Below are positions 25,354 to 33,938 of a stretch of 64,000 nucleotides of DNA, in pieces. Origin of the DNA: Streptomyces gossypii (GTDB lineage: Bacteria; Actinomycetota; Actinomycetes; Streptomycetales; Streptomycetaceae). The stretch covers positions 1 through 64,000 of the forward strand of contig NZ_JAJAGO010000018.1 in the NCBI RefSeq assembly GCF_025165795.1, given 5' to 3'. Position numbers and translations under genes: made by a program. The notes under the pieces were generated by a model. It was not told the origin of the DNA, made no database searches, and was given only the letters and a program-made list of their open reading frames with translations. The number at the start of each line of letters is the position of its first letter. The first letter of the stretch is position 1.

Positions 25354-26625
25354 TTATGGTGCGGTCTGCTCCTCCGGCGTGGTCTCTTCCTTGATGACGC
25401 GTTGCGCGACGGCGAACGCGGCGTTGGCGGCGGGCACCCCGCAGTAGACACCGGTGTGCAGCAGCACCTCCTTGATCTCCGCCGGGGTCAGACCGTTGCG
25501 GAGCGCGGCGCGCGTGTGGAAGGCCAGCTCCTCCAGGTGGCCCCCCGCGACCAGCACGGAGAGGGTGGAGACCGAGCGGGTACGCCGGTCGATGCCGGGG
25601 CGGTCCCAGATCTCTCCCCAGGTGTAGCGGGTGACGAAGTCCTGGAAGTCCTGGGTGAAGTCGTCGGCGGCCTCCGCCGCACGGTCGACATGGGCGTCGC
25701 CGAGCACCTCGCGGCGTACCTTCATCCCCGCGTCGTACGGGTCCACCCGCACGCTGGAGGTCTCGCCCGCCTCCAGTTCCGCCACGACGGTGGCCTGCGG
25801 CGGTGCCGGCGCGATGACCGGTGCCGGGGCGGGCGGTCCGGCGGCGGACTGCTGCCAGGTCGTCGTCAGATGGCGGATGAGCAGTTCGGTGACGGCGCCG
25901 GGCTGCTCGACCGGCACCAGGTGCGAGGCGCCGGGCACGATGGCGAGCCGGGCGTCCGGTATCCCGGCGACCAGCGCACGCGCGTCGGCCGGCGGGGTGG
26001 CCTCGTCCTCGGCGCCGGCCACGACCAGCGCGGGCACACCGATCCGGCCCAGCTCCTGCCGGATGTCGAAGGCGGCCATCGTCTCGCAGGCCGAGATGTA
26101 GCACCCTGGGTCGGTCGTCCGGACCATCTGCACGGCCCATTCGACGATCGCGGGCTGCGCGGTGGCGAATCCGGCGGTGAACCAGCGCTCCGGGGTGGAG
26201 GCGGCGATCGGGTCCAGGCCGTTGGTGCGGACCACGACACCCCGCTGCCGCCAGGCGTCGGGGGTGGTGTGTCTGGCCGAGCAGGAGATGAGCGCGAGCG
26301 AGGAGACCCGCTCCGGGTGGTCGAGCGCCAGCTGAGCGCCGATGGCACCGCCCAGCGAGCAGCCCGCGAAGCCGAACCGGTCAACGCCGAGCGCGTCGAC
26401 GGTTGCCAGCAGGCGTTCGGCGAGGTCCGTCGCCGCGACGGCCGGATGCGCGGGTGCACCGCCGTGACCTGGCAGATCGAAGCGGAGCACCCGCCAGTGC
26501 CGGGTGAGTTCTGGTATCTGCCGGTCCCACATGTGCCAGGTCGCGCCGAGCGCGGGGCCCAGGACGAGTAGCGGTGCGTCGTCGGGGCCGTCGGTCCGAT
26601 GCTGAAGGGTCTTCGTCTCGCTCAC
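25354..26625 (-). CDS. pcaL: 3-oxoadipate enol-lactonase / 4-carboxymuconolactone decarboxylase fusion
   Basis: A 423-residue two-domain protein. Residues 1-255 are an alpha/beta hydrolase of the PcaD type with nucleophile S90 in GCSLGG. A proline/alanine linker (about 268-290) joins a C-terminal carboxymuconolactone decarboxylase (PcaC) domain (about 300-415, HLEELAFHTRAALRNGLTPA, HTGVYCGVPAANAAF). PcaL fusions perform two consecutive steps of the protocatechuate branch of the beta-ketoadipate pathway. No other pca genes are visible in the window, which is unusual. The MITE at 26713 lies 87 bp upstream of its start. Confidence 0.9.
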   Translation of the reverse strand: MSETKTLQHRTDGPDDAPLLVLGPALGATWHMWDRQIPELTRHWRVLRFDLPGHGGAPAHPAVAATDLAERLLATVDALGVDRFGFAGCSLGGAIGAQLALDHPERVSSLALISCSARHTTPDAWRQRGVVVRTNGLDPIAASTPERWFTAGFATAQPAIVEWAVQMVRTTDPGCYISACETMAAFDIRQELGRIGVPALVVAGAEDEATPPADARALVAGIPDARLAIVPGASHLVPVEQPGAVTELLIRHLTTTWQQSAAGPPAPAPVIAPAPPQATVVAELEAGETSSVRVDPYDAGMKVRREVLGDAHVDRAAEAADDFTQDFQDFVTRYTWGEIWDRPGIDRRTRSVSTLSVLVAGGHLEELAFHTRAALRNGLTPAEIKEVLLHTGVYCGVPAANAAFAVAQRVIKEETTPEEQTAP

Positions 26626-26712
26626 CCCCGCACGCTATCGAGGGAGGCGGGGCCTCCGCTTCACGGGTCCGGAAATCTCCCGGCCCGAGGTCGCCCGGCA
26701 GGCCACCGGAGA

Positions 26713-26891
26713 GGCCCTAAGAGCCCCTCACAGAATGGGCGGCCGATCAGCTTGCGGCGTCTGGTGCGTGCGCTCGCAAGGCGGAGGATCGTCCTCGTAC
26801 TGGGCGTAGATGGACGACTCCGACAACGCGGCGAGCGCGCGTGCCAGGCGTCGCAAGCCGACCGCCCATTCTGTGAGGGGCTCTAAGGGCC
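26713..26891. mobile_element. 179-bp MITE-like element with long inverted repeats
   Basis: Perfect 22-bp terminal repeats (26721-26742 and 26862-26883, outer end GAGCCCCTCACA) are flanked on both sides by TAA, a likely 3-bp target duplication (26718-26720, 26884-26886). Beyond it GGCCC and GGGCC mirror each other. Inside, 26750-26777 and 26831-26858 pair imperfectly, and so do 26783-26794 and 26812-26821, so nearly the whole element can fold on itself. It encodes no transposase. The right end touches the stop codon of the gene ending at 26883. Confidence 0.8.
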
Positions 26892-27533
26892 CGTGAACCG
26901 CACGGTCGAGACCACATAGACCCGCGGCCGGTCCTTGGCCGTGGTGTCCACCGTGATGTTCAACTCAGGGGTGCTCTTGGACCGCTGGTACTCCAGGCCC
27001 GAGTAGGTGTGCCCCCGGCTCAGGAACCGCCAGCCGACCTCGGCCGCCTGCTTGTCGGTGATGGTGACACGGCCGTCCTCCAGCTTCGCCCGCTCGGTGC
27101 CGACCTCCTTGAGGAAGGTGCCCAGCTTCTTGTCCGTCGTACGGAACTGCACGTGCAGCGAGCTGGTCTTCCACGAGTTGGCCTCGTAGTGCGCGACATA
27201 GCTGGAGCCGAGCGGCAGCGGCACGTCGTAGATGCGCCGCTGCACCTTGCTGGGCCAGTCCCAGGTCAGGTTGTCCAGGGCCGCGTCCTTCTGCTTCTCC
27301 TGGCCGCTCTGCCGGCTGACGAAGGCGGACATCACCAGGTAGCCCGCCGGGATCGCGATGAGCAGCACGACGATCAGCAGCGTCACCATCCGGTGGCGCG
27401 GCCTGCGCGGGGGGCGCTGCCCGCTGCGCTGGCTCTGCGTCCGCGGTTCCATCGGCTCCCCGGAGGCGGTACGAGTGGTCGGCTCGGTCGGCGTGGTCGG
27501 TGTGCCGAGGCGTCCCGTGGACGAGGCGGTCAC
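26883..27533 (-). CDS. single-pass membrane protein of unknown function
   Basis: A 216-residue protein. A proline/arginine-rich cytosolic N-terminus (about 1-52) precedes one membrane helix (about residues 56-78, MVTLLIVVLLIAIPAGYLVM). An external domain follows with WDWPSKVQRRIYDVPLPLG and VGWRFLSRGHTYSGLEYQ. The GTG at 27533 overlaps the ROK kinase stop (GTGA), so the pair is coupled. I recognise no family. The last stop codon is TAG, in which the G is the terminal base of the adjacent MITE. Confidence 0.8.
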   Translation of the reverse strand: MTASSTGRLGTPTTPTEPTTRTASGEPMEPRTQSQRSGQRPPRRPRHRMVTLLIVVLLIAIPAGYLVMSAFVSRQSGQEKQKDAALDNLTWDWPSKVQRRIYDVPLPLGSSYVAHYEANSWKTSSLHVQFRTTDKKLGTFLKEVGTERAKLEDGRVTITDKQAAEVGWRFLSRGHTYSGLEYQRSKSTPELNITVDTTAKDRPRVYVVSTVRFTGP

Positions 27534-28675
27534 TGGCCCACCGCCCGGCGGAGGTTGTCGGCGGCGCGTTCGTACCGCTCGTAGCGCTCGAGTCTGCGAC
27601 GGTTCGCGCGCCGGAAGCGGCGGGCGACCAGCCGGGCGAGGTCTGCGGCGCCGACCATGCCCGCCTCGGGACCGAGCTGTGCCTTGGCGATACGGGCCTC
27701 CGGCCGGTAGCCGCGGCCGGTCAGATGGCGCCGGAACGCCTCCCGCGCCGGATCGATGAGCAGTTCGTCGGCGGCACTGACTCCGCCGCCGATGACGAAG
27801 CAGCCCGGGTCGAGGGCGGCGGCGAGATTGGCGATCCCGATGCCCAGCCACTGGCCGATGTCCTGGAGCAGCTCCACGCACATCGCGTCGCCCGAACGGG
27901 CGAGCTCGGTGATCAGCGGCCCGGTGATGTCGCCGACCTGACCGCCGGTACGGGCGGTGATCCCGTAGGCGACGGGTGACTCGGCGGCAGCCAGCTCGCG
28001 GGCCTCCCGGACCAGCGCGTTGCCGGAGCTGTACTGCTCCCAGCAGCCGCGGTTGCCGCACGGGCAGCGGTGCCCGCCGGGCACCACCTGCATATGGCCG
28101 AACTCGCCCGCCACGCCGTACTTGCCGCGCTTGACCCGGCCGTCCTCCAGGATGGCCCCGCCGATGCCCGTACCGAGGGTGATCATCACCAGATGGTCCT
28201 CGCCCCGGCCGGCGCCGAAGCGCCATTCGCCCCAGGCAGCGGTGTTCGCGTCGTTGTCCACCATCACCGGGACCGCGAGCCGGGCGGTCAGCGCGTCCTT
28301 GAGCGGCTCGTCGCGCCAGGCCAGATGGGGGGCGAACAGCACACGGGAGCGGTCGGCGTCCACCCAGCCGGCGGCGCCGATGCCGACCGCGTGCACGTCG
28401 TGCCGGTCGGAGAGATCCAGCACCAGTTCGGCGATGGTGTCCTCGACGACCTTGGGGCTCTTGGACTTCTCCGGGGTCTCGGCGCGCACCTTCTCCAGGA
28501 TGTGACCGTCGGCGTCGACGACACCGGCCATCACCTTCGTACCCCCGATGTCGATACCGACGGTGGGCACGCGGGGCGCGGACAGATGCGAGCGGCGCTC
28601 ACGCGTACCGACGGTCCGCAGCACGCTCGCGCTGGGAGCGTTGCGCGGATACGCGCGGTCGCGGTACATGCTCAC
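27530..28675 (-). CDS. ROK-family sugar kinase (glucokinase-like)
   Basis: A 381-residue kinase of the ROK family, probably phosphorylating glucose or a related hexose with ATP. It has VGIDIGGTKVMAGVV (phosphate loop, about 39-53), DNDANTAAWGEW with the catalytic aspartate, the TLGTGIGGAI loop, and the ROK zinc signature GHRCPCGNRGCWEQ. A 36-residue basic N-terminal extension precedes the domain; ATG 28669 is an alternative start. There is no HTH, so it is an enzyme, not a repressor. It overlaps the following membrane-protein gene. Confidence 0.9.
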   Translation of the reverse strand: MSMYRDRAYPRNAPSASVLRTVGTRERRSHLSAPRVPTVGIDIGGTKVMAGVVDADGHILEKVRAETPEKSKSPKVVEDTIAELVLDLSDRHDVHAVGIGAAGWVDADRSRVLFAPHLAWRDEPLKDALTARLAVPVMVDNDANTAAWGEWRFGAGRGEDHLVMITLGTGIGGAILEDGRVKRGKYGVAGEFGHMQVVPGGHRCPCGNRGCWEQYSSGNALVREARELAAAESPVAYGITARTGGQVGDITGPLITELARSGDAMCVELLQDIGQWLGIGIANLAAALDPGCFVIGGGVSAADELLIDPAREAFRRHLTGRGYRPEARIAKAQLGPEAGMVGAADLARLVARRFRRANRRRLERYERYERAADNLRRAVGQ

Positions 28676-29341
28676 GCTGGCACACCTGCCGTCTGCGCGG
28701 AGCGGGTGCGATGGCGGCTGCGAGTGGGTGCGCGCAACGGTCGTCTCGTCTCTGCGTGATCTCGGTGGTCGGCCGGACAGGCATCAGAGCCCGCGTGCCG
28801 ATTGTGCCACGTGGGGGTGAGGGGTCGTACGTTGCCGTGTGCGGCCGGGTGACCACCTGCGGAGCGTCTGCCCCCACCCGCCCGAGCCCGCCCCGCGGCC
28901 GCTGGCCGGGCTCGACCAGCCGTTGGGCCGACCATGCCTGGTCGGGCCCCCGCCCCGGCCGACTCGGGTCGTACCCCCGGGTCCGGCCCCCAGGCAGGAC
29001 ACCGGCCCCGGCACCAAGGCCGGAGGCGCGGCGGCCAGGCAACAGAGTTCTCCCAGGCGCACCCCGCGCGCCTCAGGCACCGGGCGGGTCCACCGGGAGG
29101 CGCCGGGGCCGGAAGCGAGCCGGGCAGCCGACGCCCGCCCGGCGGCATGCGACAGGCCCGCCCAGCGGTCCAGACCAGGCCGGGGTGGGGCGGCCAGGCA
29201 ATCGAACTCCACCAGGCGCACTCCCCGCGCGCCGCAGGCGCCGCGTTGTCCGCCGGGCCGGAAGCGGGCCTGGCGGCTGGCGCACGCCCGGCGGTCCGCG
29301 CCCCGCCGCGGGGAGCGTGACGGGTGGGCGGGCGGGAAGCG
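28676..29341. other. 666-bp non-coding GC-rich region with internal duplication
   Basis: No credible gene on either strand; translations are proline/arginine/glycine strings. Two imperfect direct copies of about 100 bp begin at 29031 and 29190 with the same GCGGCCAGGCAA, followed by CCAGGCGCAC and later GGGCCGGAAGCG blocks. It separates the ROK kinase start from the ABC importer end. It could be decayed coding DNA or a structured 3' region. Confidence 0.5.
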
Positions 29342-30124
29342 TCAGGCGGTGTCGGTCCGGGACAGCTCGTGGCTGAGCTGTTCCAGTTCGCTTCCTCCCG
29401 ACATCTGGCGCGTCAGCTCCTCGAGGCTGATCTCCTCCTTCTGGTAACTGCCCGCCATCTCCCCCCGCATCAGCAGGACGAAGCGGTCCCCGACCAGATA
29501 CGCGTGGTGCGGGTTGTGCGTGATCAGGACGACGCCGAGCCCCTGGTCCCGTGCGGCGGTCACATACTTCAGCACCACCCCGGACTGCTTCACGCCCAGC
29601 GCGGCCGTCGGCTCGTCCAGCACCAGCACCTTCGCGCCGAAGTGCACGGCGCGGGCGATGGCCACGCACTGCCGTTCGCCGCCCGAGAGGGTGCCGATGG
29701 GCTGGTCGACGTCGCGCAGGTCGATGCCCATCCGCAGCAGCGCCTGGTGCGTCGTACGCCGCATGCGTTCGACGTCGAGCCGGGCGAAGGGGCCGCGGCC
29801 GATCGTGGGCTCGGAGCCGAGGAAGAAGTTCCGCCAGACGGGCATCAGCGGCACGACCGCGAGGTCCTGGTAGACCGTGGCGATGCCCCGGTTCAGTGCC
29901 TCGCGCGGCGAGCGGAGCCGGGCCTCCTCGCCCTCGATGGTGAAGTCCCCCGCGTCGTGCTGGTGCAGCCCGGCGATGATCTTGATCAGGGTGGACTTTC
30001 CGGCGCCGTTGTCGCCGAGCACGCAGGTGATCTCGCCCTGGTGGGCCTCCAGTGAGACCGCTTCGAGGGCCTTGATGTTGCCGTAGCGCTTGCTGACCCC
30101 GGTCAGCTCGATCAGGGCGCTCAT
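29342..30124 (-). CDS. sugar ABC transporter ATP-binding protein
   Basis: A 260-residue single-cassette ATPase. Walker A is GDNGAGKST (about 38-46), the Q-loop is TVYQDLAVVP, the signature is LSGGERQ, Walker B is VLVLDEPTAAL and the switch histidine is in LITHNPHHAYLV. Many bacterial pentose/hexose importers use a two-cassette protein of about 500 residues; this one has one cassette, as in actinobacterial XylG-like systems. Its ATG overlaps the permease stop (ATGA). It is last in the importer operon. Confidence 0.93.
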   Translation of the reverse strand: MSALIELTGVSKRYGNIKALEAVSLEAHQGEITCVLGDNGAGKSTLIKIIAGLHQHDAGDFTIEGEEARLRSPREALNRGIATVYQDLAVVPLMPVWRNFFLGSEPTIGRGPFARLDVERMRRTTHQALLRMGIDLRDVDQPIGTLSGGERQCVAIARAVHFGAKVLVLDEPTAALGVKQSGVVLKYVTAARDQGLGVVLITHNPHHAYLVGDRFVLLMRGEMAGSYQKEEISLEELTRQMSGGSELEQLSHELSRTDTA

Positions 30125-31176
30125 GACTTCGCCTCCGCACGCTTGCGAATCCACGCGTTGAGCAGGGTGGCGAGCAGCAGCATCGCCCCGAGGAAGAACT
30201 TGAACCAGTTCGCTTCCCACTGCGCGTAGGTGATGCCCTTGTTCGTCATACCGAAGATCAGGGCCCCCACCGCCGCGCCGACGGCCGAGCCGTAGCCGCC
30301 GGTCAGCAGGCAGCCGCCGATGACGGCCGCGGCGATGTAGATCAGCTCGTTGCCGACGCCCTGGCCGGACTGGACCACGTCGTAGTTGAAGAGCAGGTGC
30401 TGACCGGAGATCCAGGCGGCGAACGCCACCCCCATGTAGAGGCCGATCTTGGTGCGGGCGACGGGGACGCCGACCGCGCGGGCGGATTCCGCTCCCCCGC
30501 CCACCGCGAAGATCCAGTTACCGGTCCGGGTGCGGAGCAGTATCCAGGTGGCCACGGCGACCAGCCCGAGCCACCACAGGATGGTGACCTGGAATTCGAC
30601 GTCGAAGAGCGTCAGCTGCGAGGCGAAGAGGTCACGCGCGGAGGCGAACCCCTCCATGTCGCTGATGCTCTTGGTGGAGACGGTGCCGTTGATGAGTTCG
30701 GTCAGTCCGAGGTTGAGTCCGGTCAGCATCAGGAAGGTGCCGAGCGTGATGATGAAGCTGGGCAGCTTCGTACGCACCAGCATGATGCCGTTGAAGAGGC
30801 CGAGTGCCAGGGTGACCAGCAGTGAGACCCCGACGCCCACCCACACGTTCGCCGTCATCTGGTAGCTGAACATCGTCGAGACCAGCGCCGAACTGGTGAC
30901 CATGACGCCGGTCGACAGGTCGAACTCGCCGCCGATCATCAGCAGGGCGACCGGCACCGCCATGATGCCGATCGTCGAGGAGTAGTACAGCACCGTGGAG
31001 AAGCTGGAGGTCTGCAGAAAGCTGTCGGCGACGAACGAGAAGAAGACGAAGACGGCGACCGCGCCGACGACGGCCCCCAGCTCCGGCCGGCGCATGAGCC
31101 GCCCCAGGGACTTGTGCCCCGGCTGGTCGCCCTCCCGCTCCGCGACGGCCGGCTCCGCCGTCGGGGCTGCCTTCAT
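30121..31176 (-). CDS. sugar ABC transporter permease
   Basis: A 351-residue membrane protein of the RbsC/XylH-type permease family with about ten hydrophobic segments. Family signatures include MIGGEFDLSTGVMVTSSALV, LPSFIITLGTFLMLTGL and the VGVPVARTKIGLYMGVAFAA segment. The ATG at 31176 overlaps the stop of the binding-protein gene (ATGA). Together with the binding protein and ATPase it makes a complete importer for a simple sugar. Confidence 0.93.
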   Translation of the reverse strand: MKAAPTAEPAVAEREGDQPGHKSLGRLMRRPELGAVVGAVAVFVFFSFVADSFLQTSSFSTVLYYSSTIGIMAVPVALLMIGGEFDLSTGVMVTSSALVSTMFSYQMTANVWVGVGVSLLVTLALGLFNGIMLVRTKLPSFIITLGTFLMLTGLNLGLTELINGTVSTKSISDMEGFASARDLFASQLTLFDVEFQVTILWWLGLVAVATWILLRTRTGNWIFAVGGGAESARAVGVPVARTKIGLYMGVAFAAWISGQHLLFNYDVVQSGQGVGNELIYIAAAVIGGCLLTGGYGSAVGAAVGALIFGMTNKGITYAQWEANWFKFFLGAMLLLATLLNAWIRKRAEAKS

Positions 31177-32201
31177 CGCGTCCCCCGTTCGGTGTACTTC
31201 TTCAGCGCGGGGGCGTCCTTCTTCGTGAGGATCTGCGGGCCGGTCAGTACGGGCTGGCCGCCGCCGAGCATGTTGCCGTTGGAGCGGTACAGCCACATCA
31301 GGTCGACCGCCTCGTAGCCCTGGAGGTAGGGCTGCTGGTCGACGGCGAAGCCGACCGAGCCGTCCTCCAGTCCGGCGGCGACCTTGGCGTCGAGGTCGAA
31401 GGTGTCGACCTCGGCGTCGCTGCCCGCCTGGTCCACGGCCTTGACGGCGGTGGCGGCGAAGGGCGCGCCCAGGGTGACGACCGCGTCGATCTTCTTGTCC
31501 GTCTGGAGCTTCGCGGTAAGCGAGGAGTCCACGTCAGGCATGTTCGTACCCTCGACGTAGAGCTTGTCGACCTTGCCCTTGAAGGTCTTCTCGATACCCG
31601 CGCAGCGCTGCTCGTGGCCGACGTTGCCCTGCTCGTGCAGGACGCAGAGGGCCTTCTTGCGGCCACGCTCGTTCAGCTCGGTCCCCACCGCCTCTCCGGC
31701 GATGTTCTCGTCCTGGCCGATGTGGCTGAGGGCCCCGAACGCCTTCGACTGGTCCTGTCCGGAGTTGATGGTGACGACCGGAATGCCCGCCTTGACCGCC
31801 TTCTTGACGACCTTCTCCATGGCCTCGGGCTTGGCGAGGGTGACGATCAGCCCGTCGACCTTCTTGTCGATCATCGACTGGACGAGCTGGGCCTGCCGCC
31901 CGGCTTCCTTGTCATGCCCGTAGAGGAACTCGATGTTGTCCTTGACGGCCGCCTGCTCGGCACCGCTCTGGACGATGTCCCAGTACGTGTCGCCCTCGCC
32001 GGAGTGCGTCACCATGGCGATCTTCCAGCGCGGGGTGTCCACGGCCGACTGGCCCTTGGACTGCTCCCGCTCCTCCTCGGCGCGCTTGCCGCCCGTGCTG
32101 CTGCACCCCGCCGCCAGGGTGGCGGCTATCACTGCCGCCATGGCGGCAGCCGTCATCCGCGGACGCCTGCTGCGCCTGCGGACCTTCTCCACCGTGGACA
32201 C
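31173..32201 (-). CDS. sugar-binding lipoprotein of ABC importer
   Basis: A 342-residue substrate-binding protein of periplasmic-binding family 4 type (ribose/xylose-like). It has a lipoprotein signal with lipobox LAAGC (C33). The mature part starts WKIAMVTHSGEGDTYWDIVQ and contains KKVDGLIVTLAKPEAM, VVTINSGQD and KKIDAVVTLGAPFAATAV, typical of sugar sensors. The GTG at 32201 follows AAAGGACAGGG. The exact sugar is unknown. A GntR gene upstream is the likely regulator. Confidence 0.93.
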   Translation of the reverse strand: MSTVEKVRRRSRRPRMTAAAMAAVIAATLAAGCSSTGGKRAEEEREQSKGQSAVDTPRWKIAMVTHSGEGDTYWDIVQSGAEQAAVKDNIEFLYGHDKEAGRQAQLVQSMIDKKVDGLIVTLAKPEAMEKVVKKAVKAGIPVVTINSGQDQSKAFGALSHIGQDENIAGEAVGTELNERGRKKALCVLHEQGNVGHEQRCAGIEKTFKGKVDKLYVEGTNMPDVDSSLTAKLQTDKKIDAVVTLGAPFAATAVKAVDQAGSDAEVDTFDLDAKVAAGLEDGSVGFAVDQQPYLQGYEAVDLMWLYRSNGNMLGGGQPVLTGPQILTKKDAPALKKYTERGTR

Positions 32202-32255
32202 GTGGCCCTGTCCTTTCGACGCGGTTTCCGCCGCAGGTCATCGCGACCTCTGCGG

Positions 32256-32266
32256 ATTTCGGACAA
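32256..32266 (-). promoter_or_regulatory. possible GntR half-site in the importer leader
   Basis: On the minus strand this reads TTGTCCGAAAT, sharing TTGTCCG with the palindrome TTGTCCGGACAA upstream of the GntR gene. It lies inside the roughly 125-nt leader of the sugar-binding gene. It may let the GntR protein act on the importer operon. Weak evidence alone. Confidence 0.3.
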
Positions 32267-32333
32267 GTATCGGTCACCACTGCCGGAAAGCATCCCCCCG
32301 GGTCCTGCCCGGTCGTCGGCAGCGCATGGCGGA

Positions 32334-32362
32334 TTTGTAGCGGGCCGGCTCCCCAGCGTCAA
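32334..32362 (-). promoter_or_regulatory. promoter of the sugar importer operon
   Basis: On the minus strand TTGACG (32362-32357), a 17-bp spacer and TACAAA (32339-32334) form a good vegetative-type promoter. Transcription would start near 32327, leaving about 125 nt of leader before the GTG at 32201. It begins just after the stop of the upstream GntR gene. Confidence 0.6.
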
Positions 32363-32383
32363 TGGATCTCACACCCGACAGGC

Positions 32384-33139
32384 TCAGCTGCGGACGAGCA
32401 GCTGGAAGTCGAAGGCGTACCGGGAGGCGCGGTAGAGGTGGGAGCCGTACTCCACCACCCGCCCGGTGTCGTCGAAGGTGACCCGCTGCATGGTGAGCAG
32501 GGGGGCGCCCGGCTCCTCCCCCAGCAGTTCGGCCTCGGCCGGGCTCGCGGCGCGGGCGCCGATCGTCTGGCGGGCGCTGTGGAGGGTGATTCCCGCGCCG
32601 CGCATCAGCCGGTACAGGCCGGTGCGTTCCAGCTCCCCGGCCTCCAGCCGCAGCAGGTCCGGCGGCAGCTGGTTGCGCAGAAAGGCCACCGGTTCGCCGT
32701 GCGTCAGCCGCAGCCGTTCGAGCAGCCGCACCTCGGCGCCCTCGGCGACGGCCAGGGCGGCGGCGGCCTCCGCGTCCGCTGCCGTCGTCTCCAGCCTGAG
32801 CACCCGGGTGGCGGGACGCTGCCCCGCCGCCTCCAGGTCGTCGTAGAGGCTGCTCAGTTCCAGCGGGCGGCGGATCTGGCTGTGCACGACCTGGGTGCCG
32901 ATGCCCCGGCGGCGCACCAGCAGGCCCTTGTCGACGAGTGCCTGTATCGCCTGCCGGACGGTGGGCCGGGAGAGGCCGAGCCGCCCGGCCAGCTCGATCT
33001 CGTTCCCCAGGAGGCTGCCCGGGGAGAGTTTTCCCCGCTCGATGGCGGCTTCGAGCTGCTGGGACAGCTGGAAGTACAGCGGGACCGGGCTGTTGCGGTC
33101 CACGCTGAGCTGGAGATCCACCGGTTCCTTCTTGGCCAC
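32384..33139 (-). CDS. GntR-family regulator (HutC subfamily)
   Basis: A 251-residue repressor. A winged HTH (about residues 17-80, YFQLSQQLEAAIERGKLSPG, then GLSRPTVRQAIQALVDKGLL) is joined to a UTRA-type ligand domain (about 95-245, LLERLRLTHGEPVAFLRNQL), which usually binds a sugar phosphate. The GTG at 33139 has no clear Shine-Dalgarno. It is directly upstream of, and co-oriented with, the sugar importer operon. The palindrome TTGTCCGGACAA about 50 bp before its start is a likely operator. Confidence 0.9.
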   Translation of the reverse strand: MAKKEPVDLQLSVDRNSPVPLYFQLSQQLEAAIERGKLSPGSLLGNEIELAGRLGLSRPTVRQAIQALVDKGLLVRRRGIGTQVVHSQIRRPLELSSLYDDLEAAGQRPATRVLRLETTAADAEAAAALAVAEGAEVRLLERLRLTHGEPVAFLRNQLPPDLLRLEAGELERTGLYRLMRGAGITLHSARQTIGARAASPAEAELLGEEPGAPLLTMQRVTFDDTGRVVEYGSHLYRASRYAFDFQLLVRS

Positions 33140-33187
33140 GTGGGGAGCGTATCCCCCGGGCCGGGACACCGGAAGCGATACGTTCGG

Positions 33188-33199
33188 TTGTCCGGACAA
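33188..33199. promoter_or_regulatory. palindromic operator candidate for GntR regulator
   Basis: TTGTCCGGACAA is a perfect 12-bp palindrome about 50 bp upstream of the GntR start. Its GT-N4-AC spacing matches the symmetry of HutC-type GntR operators. Autoregulation is inferred. Confidence 0.5.
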
Positions 33200-33272
33200 T
33201 CCGAGGCAGCCCCCTCGGTGCGGTGTGGCCGGTACGTCCCCCCGCGCCGTACCGGCCTCCCGCCTTGTGCGG

Positions 33273-33731
33273 TCAGGTGGAGATGGGACCCAACTCCACC
33301 CAGACCACACGGCCCTCGTCGTCCTCCGTGCGGTCCACGCCCCACTCCTCGGAGAGTGCGTCGACCAGCAGGAGTCCGCGCCCGTGCTCGTCATCAGGCG
33401 TCGCCCACCCGGGCAGCGGCACCGTCGTCTCGCTGCCCTGATCGTGGATCTCGATCCGCAGCCGGGTGCCGCCCCCGTGCAGCAGGCAGCTGATTCGTGA
33501 GCTGTCGCTGTGCAGCACGGCGTTGGTGAAGAGCTCGGAGACGAGCAACTGTGCGGTGTCGCACACGTCCGCCGGGAAGGCCCAGCGGCGGAGCTGCCGG
33601 CGCACGCGGCGCCGGGCGTCCGCCACTGCGGTGTCGTGGGCGGGAAGCTCGAAGCCCGCCCACAGCAGTTCGGTGTCCGCGCCGTCCTGTTGCGGCAGCG
33701 CGAGCACCGTAGTGCCACGAGGTAAGGCCAC
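33273..33731 (-). CDS. AbaA-like anti-sigma-type ATP-binding protein with a TTA codon
   Basis: A 152-residue HATPase_c2 protein of the SpoIIAB/RsbW-like class. The N-box is LLVSELFTNAVLHS (about 63-76), the G1 box is IEIHDQGS (about 92-99) and the G2 region is DDEHGRGLLLVDALSEEWG (about 112-130). The GTG start at 33731 gives GTG-GCC-TTA, so residue 3 is a TTA leucine codon and translation should depend on bldA tRNA in a Streptomyces. It is divergent from an XRE-DUF5753/DUF397 pair, the arrangement of abaA/whiJ-type loci. Confidence 0.88.
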   Translation of the reverse strand: MALPRGTTVLALPQQDGADTELLWAGFELPAHDTAVADARRRVRRQLRRWAFPADVCDTAQLLVSELFTNAVLHSDSSRISCLLHGGGTRLRIEIHDQGSETTVPLPGWATPDDEHGRGLLLVDALSEEWGVDRTEDDEGRVVWVELGPIST

Positions 33732-33938
33732 GGTTATTCCGCCTTCCGTCCACGAGTAGCTGGGGACTACCGAACGTCTCCCCGCACACTATCCAGCCCG
33801 CCAGGGGCAGATGGCAAGGGTCATTCTGCGAATTGCATAATAGGTGGCGCAGGCTGTTCGTTCCGTGGCTGGCATGTAACACTGCTTGTCCTACAGGCTG
33901 TTGACGCCTCAATGACTTACATCGCGAGGGAGGGGACG

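Noticed and set aside
29342..32201. Calling the ABC importer xylose-specific
   Set aside because: Single-cassette ATPase and binding-protein style fit, but nothing in the sequence fixes the sugar.
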